Shown in pieces: positions 1-6,685 of a DNA stretch of 7,216 bases (positions are counted from its first letter, which is position 1; each line of letters begins with the position of its first letter). This DNA is from Bdellovibrionales bacterium. GTDB lineage: Bacteria > Bdellovibrionota > Bdellovibrionia > Bdellovibrionales > UBA1609. Location of the stretch: assembly GCA_020435025.1 (NCBI GenBank), contig JAGRAG010000173.1, forward strand, positions 3,326-10,541. Direction: 5' to 3'. The position numbers were made by a program, and so were the translations under genes. The notes beneath the pieces were generated by a model, which worked only from the letters and a program-made list of their open reading frames with translations, ran no database searches and was not told the origin of the DNA.

Positions 1-692
1 GCTTTGAGAACGCAGACAACAGCATTTTTATTTTGTTTATAAGGTTGAAAGTATCTGTCAACGGACTCATTAGTGACTAGATGCTTGTTATAAACCACAC
101 GACCGACGAGCACTCGTACAAACGGCCTGCTTATAATCTTATATGTTTGGCTGAGTGCTTTTAAAAGCGGTCGAGGATTAAAGGGAAGCACCCGAGGATT
201 GGTGGCGGGTGAAAGTCCTATATACTTTTCCACCTTTTCGGGAAAGTGAAGGGCTAGGCCCAGACCAATGGCACCACCCATTGAAGATCCTATAACAAAG
301 CATTTTCCAATTTTTAGATGGTCTAAAAACTGTTTAAGTCTTTTTACCTGACTGTCCCGATCATAGTCTAAGATGGGATTTTTAGAACTCTGACCAAATC
401 CAGGAAGATCCAGAACGGTGACTGTAAAAAACTTTGATAGTTCCCCTATGACGAAGCGCCAAGTGAAAAGATTGGCTCCGAGACCATGTAAGAGCAAAAG
501 ATGTGGTCCTCTCCCGAGTCGTTGGTAACAAAAGGTGACCTCGTCAACTGTCACAAAGTGGGTGTTGGCAATAAGTTCTTCGTAACTCTCTGGAGCTAAA
601 AATTTCTGAGGTCTTTTTTTAAGAAAGTAATAAAAAACAAATCCCAGTAGGAGGACTATCGATAAGACGAGGACTATGCTGAAATTAGACAA
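1..692 (-). CDS. Membrane-anchored alpha/beta hydrolase (C-terminus outside window)
   Basis: Partial gene: 230 codons from a TTG start, running off the left edge. The start is set by a TAGGAG ribosome binding site five bases upstream of the TTG; no in-frame ATG exists near it. Residues 5-24 form one hydrophobic helix followed by basic KKRPQK, which suggests an N-terminal inner-membrane anchor. The hydrolase core follows: oxyanion-hole motif LLLLHGLG (HG at 69-70), the DLPGFGQS segment (95-102), and the nucleophile elbow GSSMGG with Ser137 in G-x-S-x-G. A cap region begins near 165. The acid and histidine of the triad would lie further downstream and cannot be seen. This pattern is typical of the broad MhpC / haloalkane-dehalogenase-like group of esterases and hydrolases; the substrate cannot be named. 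It follows the small Cys-rich gene after 8 bases and is probably translated by coupling to it. Confidence 0.88.
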   Translation of the reverse strand, partial: MSNFSIVLVLSIVLLLGFVFYYFLKKRPQKFLAPESYEELIANTHFVTVDEVTFCYQRLGRGPHLLLLHGLGANLFTWRFVIGELSKFFTVTVLDLPGFGQSSKNPILDYDRDSQVKRLKQFLDHLKIGKCFVIGSSMGGAIGLGLALHFPEKVEKYIGLSPATNPRVLPFNPRPLLKALSQTYKIISRPFVRVLVGRVVYNKHLVTNESVDRYFQPYKQNKNAVVCVLK

Positions 693-697
693 AAAAA

Positions 698-703
698 CTC
701 CTA
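698..703 (-). promoter_or_regulatory. Ribosome binding site overlapping upstream stop codon
   Basis: The minus strand reads TAGGAG here, five T residues before the TTG start of the hydrolase. The first three bases are the TAG stop codon of the upstream small gene. This fixes the hydrolase start and implies that ribosomes finishing the small gene sit on the initiation site of the next. Confidence 0.75.
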
Positions 704-955
704 ATCGATTTCTAAAAATCGGCAGTAGGCCATTTTTCCTGTTTTATCATAAGTTTCTAATTGAGCTTTCCGTTCATGCTTTTTACAGTAAAAGCCCATC
801 GTACAAACGTTGGCGCCAGGGTTATGAAAACTACATTGTTCGCAACAGTAGATAATGTTTAACTCTCTGAAATCACGTGGGTTTATCGGATCGAGCTTGA
901 TGCTTTTTCTATGGGGAAATCGACTTTTCTTGAGATTCTCTCGGCCCGCTGACAT
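701..955 (-). CDS. Small six-cysteine protein, possible metal binder
   Basis: An 84-residue protein that I do not recognise by name. The ATG at 955 is chosen because AGAGGA lies seven bases upstream (963-968 on the plus strand). An in-frame TTG at 979 would add eight residues but has a poorer site. The N-terminal third is basic (ENLKKSRFPHRKSIK). The rest carries six cysteines at 37, 38, 41, 51, 57 and 78, arranged CC-x2-C-x9-C-x5-C and a late C near the end (MAYCRFLEID), with histidines at 44 and 60. Such spacing suggests a zinc site or an iron-sulfur cluster, but disulfides cannot be excluded. There is no signal peptide or membrane helix, so a cytoplasmic location is likely. It is the first gene of a two-gene unit with the anchored hydrolase. 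The function is unknown; the Cys pattern and the good start site argue for a real gene. Confidence 0.75.
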   Translation of the reverse strand: MSAGRENLKKSRFPHRKSIKLDPINPRDFRELNIIYCCEQCSFHNPGANVCTMGFYCKKHERKAQLETYDKTGKMAYCRFLEID

Positions 956-999
956 TGACAAATCCTCTGTGCACCTCAAATTAACATTGTGACCCGAAG

Positions 1000-1026
1000 A
1001 GTATACGCTTCGAAGTGTACTGTAAA
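1000..1026 (-). promoter_or_regulatory. Possible promoter with palindromic spacer for the Cys-rich gene
   Basis: On the minus strand TTTACA (1021-1026) and TATACT (1000-1005) resemble -35 and -10 boxes, but the 15-base spacer is shorter than the usual 17. Centred in that spacer is a palindrome, TACGCTTCGAAGTGTA (1004-1019), with a single mismatched pair, which could be an operator. It lies about 45 bases before the ATG at 955. The short spacer keeps confidence low. Confidence 0.3.
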
Positions 1027-1138
1027 GTGAATTGTTTTTAAGGCTAGGAGAAGGCCTGCTTGTTCGTGTGATGAATGAGTCACAACAACAAAAGTTTTTA
1101 CGAATGAAACATCAAAATTTCAACCATAGGATGAGGCC

Positions 1139-3715
1139 ATGAGTGATATCGAAAAAATGACCAGAAAGAGCCAAGAGGCCATGCAAGTTGCGGCGGAGTT
1201 GGCCGAGAAACGACACAATTCAGCTGTAGAACCGGCCCATCTCGCATACGCATTGGTGACACAAGAAGATGGCATTGTTCCTCAAGTCTTAGAATCGATG
1301 TCAGTGGGTGACCATAAAGTTGCCCAGAGCATTCTAGGAATTATAGAACAACTGCCTACGGTTTCCGGATCCAATGTGCGAGTCAATGCCAGTCAAGATC
1401 TGGTAAAAATCTTCAAGCAGGCAGAGGGAAATGCCAATCAGATGGGAGATTCCTATATTTCGACAGAGCATTTTTTCTTGGCCTTGTTGATGACCGCTTC
1501 AGGAAATTTAAAGAAGGTCTTTTCGGAAAACAATATTTCAGTCAGTGCCTTTCAAGACACTCTTAGTAGTAAGCGGGGTGGAAAAAATGTGACAGATGAT
1601 CAGCCGGAAAATAGTTTTGATGCCTTAAAAAAATATGCAAGAGATTTAACAGAGCTAGCTGAGTCTGGAAAATTAGATCCTGTGATTGGTCGTGACGAAG
1701 AGATACGCCGAGTGGTCCAGGTGCTTTCAAGAAGAACTAAAAATAATCCAGTATTGATTGGTGAACCCGGGGTCGGAAAGACGGCGATAGCTGAGGGATT
1801 GGCTTTAAGAATCATCAATGAAGATGTGCCGAGTGTGCTTTTGGGTAAGAAGCTTCTTTCTCTAGACATGGGATCTCTCGTTGCCGGAGCAAAATATCGA
1901 GGGGAGTTTGAAGATCGCTTAAAGGCGGTCATAAATGAGGTCACACAAAGCGATGGTGAAGTCATTCTCTTTATAGACGAGCTACACACCTTAGTCGGTG
2001 CCGGAAAAACAGACGGAGCGATGGATGCCGGACAGTTACTCAAGCCTGCTCTTGCCAGAGGAGAACTTCGTTGCATTGGTGCGACGACCCTAGATGAATA
2101 CAGAAAGTATATCGAAAAGGACAAAGCCTTAGAACGTAGGTTTCAAACAGTCACCGTACAGGAACCCTCCGTTCATGATGCCATCACAATTTTAAGGGGC
2201 CTCAAAGAAAAGTATGAAGTTCATCACGGAGTTCGGATTACTGATTCGGCAATCGTTGCTGCCGTCGAACTGTCAAATAGATATATTGCGGATCGGTTTT
2301 TACCGGATAAAGCCATTGACTTAATGGATGAAGCAGCGAGCCGGTTGAGTATTGAAATAAATAGCGTTCCTGCTGCGATTGATGAGCTCAATAGAAAAGT
2401 CATTCAGCTGCAGATTGAAAAAGAAGCTCTCAAGAAAGAATCGGATCCGGGAGCAAAAGATCGTCTCAAGAATGTCGAAAGCGAGATAGAAGAGTTACAA
2501 GCAAAAAATAGTCGATTGCAAGAACAGTGGGAGTCTGAGAAGAACGAAATTGTCGGATTAAAGCGAGTGAAAGAAGACATTGAAAGTGTCAAAGTTGAGA
2601 TCGAACGAGCGGAGCGTATTGGGCAGCTAGAAAAAGCTGCTGAGTTAAAATATGGAAAACTCCCTGAGTTAGAAAGTAAGCTGGCGCAGTACAATTCTGA
2701 GGTTGAGTCTAAAAAATCAGAAAATCGCATGTTAAAAGAAGAAGTTGGGCCAGATGAAATCAGTTCCGTAGTATCTAAATGGACAGGCATTCCTGTTCAA
2801 AAGATGATCCAGTCGGAATCGGCTCGACTGCTGAATATGGAAGATTATATGAAAAAGCGCGTGGTTGGCCAAGATCAAGCCCTTACCCTTGTTGCTGATG
2901 CCGTTCGCCGGGCTCGTGCTGAAATCTCTGACCCTAATCGTCCCATCGGAAGCTTTTTGTTTTTAGGGCCGACGGGAGTCGGAAAGACTGAGACAGTAAA
3001 GGCGCTTGCGGACTTTTTGTTTGATACAGAGGAAGCCGTTATTCGAATCGATATGAGTGAGTATATGGAAAAACATGCTGTCTCTCGATTGATTGGAGCG
3101 CCTCCTGGATATGTGGGGTATGAAGAAGGTGGACAGTTGACAGAACAGGTCCGTCGCCGGCCCTACAGTGTCGTACTTTTAGATGAAGTCGAAAAAGCCC
3201 ATCCGGATGTCTTTAATACTCTTTTGCAGGTTCTGGATGATGGACGATTGACAGATGGTCAAGGGCGAATAGTTGATTTTAAAAATACAGTGTTGATTAT
3301 GACCTCAAATATTGGATCGCAATCCATTATGGACGAGTCCTTAACTGATCTTCAAAAAGAAGAGGCGGTAATGAGTTCTTTAAAGGATTACTTTCGTCCT
3401 GAGTTTATCAACCGAATTGATGAAACTGTTGTGTTCAAGTCTTTGCACAAAGAGCAAATTCATGGAATCGTACAGATCCAGTTGGACCGAGTGATCAAAC
3501 GATTGGCTGCTAAAAAAGTCAAAGTTACGGTCGAAGAGTCGGCCCTAAAATATCTCGCGGAGAGAGGATATGACCCCGTTTATGGCGCAAGACCACTCAA
3601 GCGGGTGATTCAAAGAGAAGTGTTAAATCCTTTAGCTAAACAAATGATTTCTGGAACGATTATTCCAGATAGCGAAATATCTATTCGCGCTAGTAAAAAT
3701 GGAATCGAGTTTTAA
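1139..3715 (+). CDS. clpB: ATP-dependent disaggregase ClpB (Hsp104/Hsp100 family)
   Basis: ClpB forms a cytosolic hexamer that threads aggregated proteins through its pore and, with DnaK/DnaJ/GrpE, returns them to the soluble state after heat or other stress. The protein has 858 residues, the usual length (E. coli 857). Order: Clp N-domain about 1-148; first AAA+ module with Walker A GEPGVGKT (208-215), Walker B LFIDEL (277-282), pore-loop Tyr253 in GAKYRGEFE, and Arg333/334; a charged coiled-coil middle domain about 410-530, the mark of ClpB rather than ClpA or ClpC; second AAA+ module with Walker A GPTGVGKT (610-617), Walker B VVLLDE (678-683), pore-loop Tyr658 in GYVGYEEGG, Arg759 in INRIDE, and sensor-2 Arg818 in GARPLKR. 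No IGL/IGF loop for ClpP binding is seen. The ATG has AGGA seven bases upstream. The gene is apparently monocistronic, closed by a terminator. I see no CIRCE element or clear sigma-32 promoter upstream. All catalytic residues are intact. Confidence 0.98.
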   Translation: MSDIEKMTRKSQEAMQVAAELAEKRHNSAVEPAHLAYALVTQEDGIVPQVLESMSVGDHKVAQSILGIIEQLPTVSGSNVRVNASQDLVKIFKQAEGNANQMGDSYISTEHFFLALLMTASGNLKKVFSENNISVSAFQDTLSSKRGGKNVTDDQPENSFDALKKYARDLTELAESGKLDPVIGRDEEIRRVVQVLSRRTKNNPVLIGEPGVGKTAIAEGLALRIINEDVPSVLLGKKLLSLDMGSLVAGAKYRGEFEDRLKAVINEVTQSDGEVILFIDELHTLVGAGKTDGAMDAGQLLKPALARGELRCIGATTLDEYRKYIEKDKALERRFQTVTVQEPSVHDAITILRGLKEKYEVHHGVRITDSAIVAAVELSNRYIADRFLPDKAIDLMDEAASRLSIEINSVPAAIDELNRKVIQLQIEKEALKKESDPGAKDRLKNVESEIEELQAKNSRLQEQWESEKNEIVGLKRVKEDIESVKVEIERAERIGQLEKAAELKYGKLPELESKLAQYNSEVESKKSENRMLKEEVGPDEISSVVSKWTGIPVQKMIQSESARLLNMEDYMKKRVVGQDQALTLVADAVRRARAEISDPNRPIGSFLFLGPTGVGKTETVKALADFLFDTEEAVIRIDMSEYMEKHAVSRLIGAPPGYVGYEEGGQLTEQVRRRPYSVVLLDEVEKAHPDVFNTLLQVLDDGRLTDGQGRIVDFKNTVLIMTSNIGSQSIMDESLTDLQKEEAVMSSLKDYFRPEFINRIDETVVFKSLHKEQIHGIVQIQLDRVIKRLAAKKVKVTVEESALKYLAERGYDPVYGARPLKRVIQREVLNPLAKQMISGTIIPDSEISIRASKNGIEF
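1575..1591 (+). promoter_or_regulatory. Likely internal start for the short ClpB isoform
   Basis: Inside clpB a purine-rich GGGGTGG (1575-1581) precedes, by seven bases, an in-frame GTG at codon 151, in the protein context RGGKNV. In E. coli the short ClpB isoform begins at Val149, which sits in the equivalent RGGESV context. Initiation here would give a form of about 708 residues lacking the N-domain. The alignment and the Shine-Dalgarno-like run are seen in the sequence; use of the site is inferred. Confidence 0.5.
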
Positions 3716-3726
3716 GTTTCCGATAT

Positions 3727-3767
3727 GAGCATGCCATCAAAATCGTTGAGGTGGTGTGCTCATTTTT
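3727..3767 (+). terminator. Rho-independent terminator after clpB
   Basis: Twelve bases, GAGCATGCCATC (3727-3738), pair with GGTGGTGTGCTC (3750-3761) across an 11-base loop. Three of the pairs are G-U, the rest Watson-Crick. ATTTTT follows directly. The hairpin begins 11 bases after the clpB stop and separates clpB from the next plus-strand gene. Confidence 0.85.
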
Positions 3768-3793
3768 GTCCGGATTTGCGAAATCTCTTCAAG

Positions 3794-3825
3794 AGCCTTG
3801 CCTAATTCAGTAAAGCCTTGCCTAA
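3794..3825 (+). repeat. Two 12-bp direct repeats, 20-bp period
   Basis: AGCCTTGCCTAA occurs at 3794-3805 and again at 3814-3825, so the copies are offset by 20 bases, close to two helical turns. They lie between the clpB terminator and the next gene, overlapping its possible promoter. They could be a tandem binding site for a regulator or a chance local duplication. Confidence 0.6.
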
Positions 3826-3834
3826 ATCTATAGA
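3806..3834 (+). promoter_or_regulatory. Weak candidate promoter for exported-protein/upp unit
   Basis: TTCAGT (3806-3811) and TATAGA (3829-3834) are separated by 17 bases and lie about 53 bases before the ATG at 3888. The matches to the sigma-70 consensus are modest. It is listed because a promoter is needed after the terminator and the spacing is right. The second direct repeat falls within its spacer. Confidence 0.25.
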
Positions 3835-3887
3835 AAAATTAAAGTTTTTAAGGTGATGTGGTACTTTAGTGAAATTGGGAGAGAAAA

Positions 3888-4850
3888 ATGAGAGACCCTC
3901 TGTTTAGAAGATGGCTTTTTGCATGTTTGTTCGCCTTGTCATCGACGAGTTATGCCGGCGTACTCATTGACTCATCAGGCAACCTTTATAGAACTTCACG
4001 AGTTATATATTCAGATGTTAAGCCCAGTTATATTCCCGGGGAGTCAGTTTATTCTTTTTATACCTGTTCTTTAGAAGACAACCAGTGCGTGCAAATGTTT
4101 TTAGGAACGGAGGAGCAGTTTTGTAAGCAAGTGGACGTTTACGAGTCAGCAGTGTCGGCAGTTGGAGTCGTTGCTCGTATAGGGCTATTTACGGTTCTTC
4201 CCTATCTGTCTGGTGCAGAATTGATTGAAAATGTTGGGAAAGTGGCCTCTGGTGTAAACACGGCCAGATCGGCGCCCGAGTATGTCAAAGAGATCAATCA
4301 GTTGATTGATGAAGGTGGGATACCTCGTAAAGACTTTCTGGTTGGTCAGATAGATCCTGAGAAGATTGATACTCCAGATCTAAACTGGAAATATAAGAGT
4401 ACGATTTTGATTAAGAAGGAAGAGGATCTTTTAAAGAGAATGGTTCTATACGATTTTAAAGATGGTGGCAGTAGATATCGGTGCAATTCGGAAGTGGCGA
4501 ATCTTTTACGGTGGTCTGCTTTTTTTAATGGAACCATTGAAATCGAGGGCAGTAGTTACTTCTTTCGAACAGGAGCGCGATCGGTTTACGATGCTATCGA
4601 TTATTTGTACACAATGCAATGGCATATCATTGCCAACGAAAAGTCACACTTGGCTATTGATAATCAAGAAGAGCCAGATCCCAATAGACTTGTCGTCCAA
4701 AGAGTGTTACTTGATTTAGACAAGAATCAGACAGAGGTTTTAAGTTCCAAGTCCGTTGGCAGCTCGTTTTCTTTTCGAGATTTCTTACGAACAGTGGATA
4801 AACCTGTAAATCCGGAAGTTGGAAATGTGAACATCGATGGCCATTTTTGA
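3888..4850 (+). CDS. Exported protein of unknown function
   Basis: A 320-residue protein that I do not recognise. GGGAG six bases upstream supports the ATG. The N-terminus is a classical signal peptide: basic RDPLFRRW, hydrophobic LFACLFALSS, and cleavage expected after SYA at residue 23. There is no lipobox, so the mature protein should be periplasmic or secreted. The mature part has four cysteines (60, 67, 79, 199), which could make disulfides. A hydrophobic stretch runs from about 88 to 108 (VSAVGVVARIGLFTVLPYL) and may be a buried or membrane-associated helix. The region 225-250 is rich in aromatic residues, and the rest is mixed charged sequence without an obvious catalytic motif or repeats. 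Its last 14 bases overlap the start of upp, so the two are probably cotranscribed, although no functional link to uracil salvage is apparent. It may be a lineage-restricted family. Gene reality is well supported; function is open. Confidence 0.85.
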   Translation: MRDPLFRRWLFACLFALSSTSYAGVLIDSSGNLYRTSRVIYSDVKPSYIPGESVYSFYTCSLEDNQCVQMFLGTEEQFCKQVDVYESAVSAVGVVARIGLFTVLPYLSGAELIENVGKVASGVNTARSAPEYVKEINQLIDEGGIPRKDFLVGQIDPEKIDTPDLNWKYKSTILIKKEEDLLKRMVLYDFKDGGSRYRCNSEVANLLRWSAFFNGTIEIEGSSYFFRTGARSVYDAIDYLYTMQWHIIANEKSHLAIDNQEEPDPNRLVVQRVLLDLDKNQTEVLSSKSVGSSFSFRDFLRTVDKPVNPEVGNVNIDGHF

Positions 4851-5463
4851 AATTAAGCACCCATTAGTACAACACAAGCTAGGATTGATGCGAAAGGCTG
4901 ATATTAGCACTAAGGAATTTCGCGAGCTTTCAAAGGAAGTGGGAAGTCTGCTTACCTATGAAGCAACAGCTCAGTTTCCTACAGAAGAGGTAGAAATTGA
5001 AAGTTGGCAGGGACCGATGAAGGTGAGGCGCCTGCAGGGCAAAAAAGTAACCGTAGTTCCTATTTTGCGGGCTGGACTGGGATTAATGGATGGAGTCTTG
5101 GAGCACATCCCCGCTGCCCGTGTGAGTGTTGTAGGCATATATCGAGATGAAAAAACCCTTAAGCCAGTTCCCTACTTTGATAAAATCGTTAATTCTATTG
5201 AAGATAGAACGGCTCTTGTTGTTGATCCCATGTTGGCTACAGGAGGCTCTTTAATTGCGACGATAGATTTGTTAAAGGCGCGCGGGTGCAAAAAAATAAT
5301 GGCTTTAGTATTAGTTGCTGCTCCTGAAGGCATTCGTGCACTTGAAAAAAGTCACCCTGATGTCGATCTGTTCACGGCCGCTATTGATGAAAAGTTAAAT
5401 GAAAATGGCTATATCATCCCTGGCTTGGGAGATGCAGGAGACAAAATTTTTGGTACTAAGTGA
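4837..5463 (+). CDS. upp: Uracil phosphoribosyltransferase
   Basis: Converts uracil and PRPP to UMP and pyrophosphate, the key step of uracil salvage in the cytoplasm. The 208-residue protein is colinear with E. coli Upp over its whole length. Visible landmarks are the N-terminal HPLVQHKLGLMR, GSLLTYEAT (36-44), VVPILRAGLGLMDG (73-86), the PRPP-binding loop DPMLATGGS (130-138), AAPEGI, and the uracil-binding C-terminal segment YIIPGLGDAGDKIFG (192-206). The start matches the family. It lies 14 bases inside the preceding gene and has only a weak, distant GGAA upstream (4821-4824), so translation may depend on coupling to the exported-protein gene. The 3' end meets a convergent gene after one base and shows no terminator of its own, so transcripts probably end inside the opposing gene. 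Confidence 0.98.
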   Translation: MAIFEIKHPLVQHKLGLMRKADISTKEFRELSKEVGSLLTYEATAQFPTEEVEIESWQGPMKVRRLQGKKVTVVPILRAGLGLMDGVLEHIPAARVSVVGIYRDEKTLKPVPYFDKIVNSIEDRTALVVDPMLATGGSLIATIDLLKARGCKKIMALVLVAAPEGIRALEKSHPDVDLFTAAIDEKLNENGYIIPGLGDAGDKIFGTK

Positions 5464-5464
5464 T

Positions 5465-6466
5465 CTATCTTTGAGAAGCCAAATGATCTAATAAAGAAAA
5501 TCCCCCTCCAGAGTGAATCATCAATAAAGAGCCTTTGAGTGACTTTTGACGAGCGATTTCTAAAGAGCTGTGGATCAATTTGGCCGAGTAAATAGGGTCC
5601 AGTAAAACCCCCTCCGTTTCCGCGAACTTTTGAATGAAATTATTTATAGTTTGATTTCGAGCGCCGAAGGATTTAGCCGTGGTGGGAGAGGAAACGTACA
5701 GGTCGGTCTGTTGGTTACAATCTGTTTGTGAAAGATTCCTTTTCTTGTTCAGCCAATGATGACAGGCATCTAAGGACTTATAAAACTCGTCGGGATTTCC
5801 ATAAAGTTGGATGACATGAATCGGTGTTTGAACATTTAGCTCACGAAGTCTAAGGTAAAGAGCGGCAGCAGAGAGGCCTGTTCCTGAGTCGATAAATATG
5901 TGATCAAAAACCCTATTCCACTCTTTTTGATTTCTTAAAATATCATCGGCGAGACTCATGGCTCCAGAAAGGGCTTCACTCATAAAAGCTCCCTCTGGAA
6001 TCACCGCGACACGCTTGTCCTGTGCTGATCGCAACTGATCCACGAAGGTTGCCACCCGAGGCCACTTTTCGGATGCGATCCAATGGGTTTCGACAGTAGG
6101 CCAGAGAGATTTGATAATTTGATAATTTAGGCCATCTTGGCGCTCTTTGGGACCACAGAGAAAAAGTTTAAAAGGGATACCTTCTTCAGTTAGCTTTTGA
6201 GCTAGACCAACAAGATTGTTTGAATTGCGGCTGCCGATAAGCCAGGCTTCTTGAATCTCGTTGCGATTCAGAAAGGGTATCAGAGAGTGATACTTTCTTA
6301 GCTTACTTCCTGAAATGCCAAAACTGAGTTCGTCATCTCGTTTTAGGAAAAATCTTTTGCCACTCTCTTGGTATTTAAGAGGGTGAACACGACTTTGCAG
6401 ATAGGGGGAGAGGAGAGAGTGGGATTGCATGGACTCACGTGGTTTATTAGTTACAACATAGGCCAT
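5465..6466 (-). CDS. PLP-dependent deaminase/desulfhydrase (D-cysteine desulfhydrase-like)
   Basis: A 333-residue enzyme of the tryptophan-synthase-beta (fold type II) PLP family, in the ACC deaminase / D-cysteine desulfhydrase branch; members run to about 330 residues. KRDDELSFGISGSKLRKY (42-59) holds the PLP-lysine, Lys55. GSRNSNN (78-84) is the counterpart of the family's QSNH, with Ser82 as the conserved serine. DSGTGLSAA (193-201) is the phosphate-binding loop. DPIYSAK (290-296) and MIHSGGG (316-322) close the active site. At the two positions that separate the activities (Glu295 and Leu322 in Pseudomonas ACC deaminase, Ser and Thr in D-cysteine desulfhydrases) this protein has Ser294 and Ser319, so ACC deaminase activity is unlikely. 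No signal peptide, hence cytoplasmic. Start uncertain: the ATG at 6466 has only a close AGAG, and the next ATG (residue 13) has GTGAG upstream. It converges on upp and diverges from the gene to its right. Confidence 0.88.
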   Translation of the reverse strand: MAYVVTNKPRESMQSHSLLSPYLQSRVHPLKYQESGKRFFLKRDDELSFGISGSKLRKYHSLIPFLNRNEIQEAWLIGSRNSNNLVGLAQKLTEEGIPFKLFLCGPKERQDGLNYQIIKSLWPTVETHWIASEKWPRVATFVDQLRSAQDKRVAVIPEGAFMSEALSGAMSLADDILRNQKEWNRVFDHIFIDSGTGLSAAALYLRLRELNVQTPIHVIQLYGNPDEFYKSLDACHHWLNKKRNLSQTDCNQQTDLYVSSPTTAKSFGARNQTINNFIQKFAETEGVLLDPIYSAKLIHSSLEIARQKSLKGSLLMIHSGGGFSLLDHLASQR

Positions 6467-6685
6467 ATCTCTAATTTTTAGGCTTGTCCACAGGGTATTT
6501 TTAACTAGAGCTTTTGAGAAAAAGGGAAGTTGGCGTCATTGCTGTTCGCAATTTTGAGCGTATTTCAGCAGGGGAGATCTTTATAGAATTAATGCTATCT
6601 AAGTATATGAATCTAAAGGACAATTTGCGTTTCTTTTTGTGGCAATTACTTTACATTTGGCATCTGTATTGCTATCTCATTTAAA
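6467..6685. other. Divergent intergenic region with a short open frame
   Basis: This stretch separates two divergent genes and must hold their promoters, but I see no convincing -35/-10 pair; TTTACA (6650-6655) with TATCTC 17 bases later is the best plus-strand match and is weak. One plus-strand frame is open from 6505 to the TAA at 6682-6684, ending one base before the ATG at 6686. It contains ATGs at 6592 and 6607 and an AAAGGA (6615-6620) before a TTG at 6625. It may be a leader peptide that couples to the next gene, or chance. Confidence 0.35.

Noticed and set aside
956..1138. CIRCE element or sigma-32 promoter for clpB
   Set aside because: Neither a TTAGCACTC/GAGTGCTAA inverted repeat nor a CTTGAA...CCCCAT pair is present; heat regulation cannot be claimed from this sequence.
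1600..2124. Long minus-strand open frame inside clpB
   Set aside because: It is antisense to the invariant first AAA+ module of clpB; the Ser/Pro-rich translation has no family features and no ribosome binding site. It is a shadow of coding bias.
2404..2790. Minus-strand open frame antisense to the ClpB middle domain
   Set aside because: The Ser/Phe-rich composition mirrors the Glu/Lys-rich coiled coil on the other strand; no independent coding evidence.
4346..4860. Short open frames on both strands within the exported-protein gene
   Set aside because: The sense frame has a signal peptide, a good ribosome binding site and full length; the others lack start signals and recognisable features.
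6110..6128. Tandem TTTGATAA-like repeat
   Set aside because: It lies within the PLP-enzyme coding sequence and is explained by the codons for its NYQIIKS segment.
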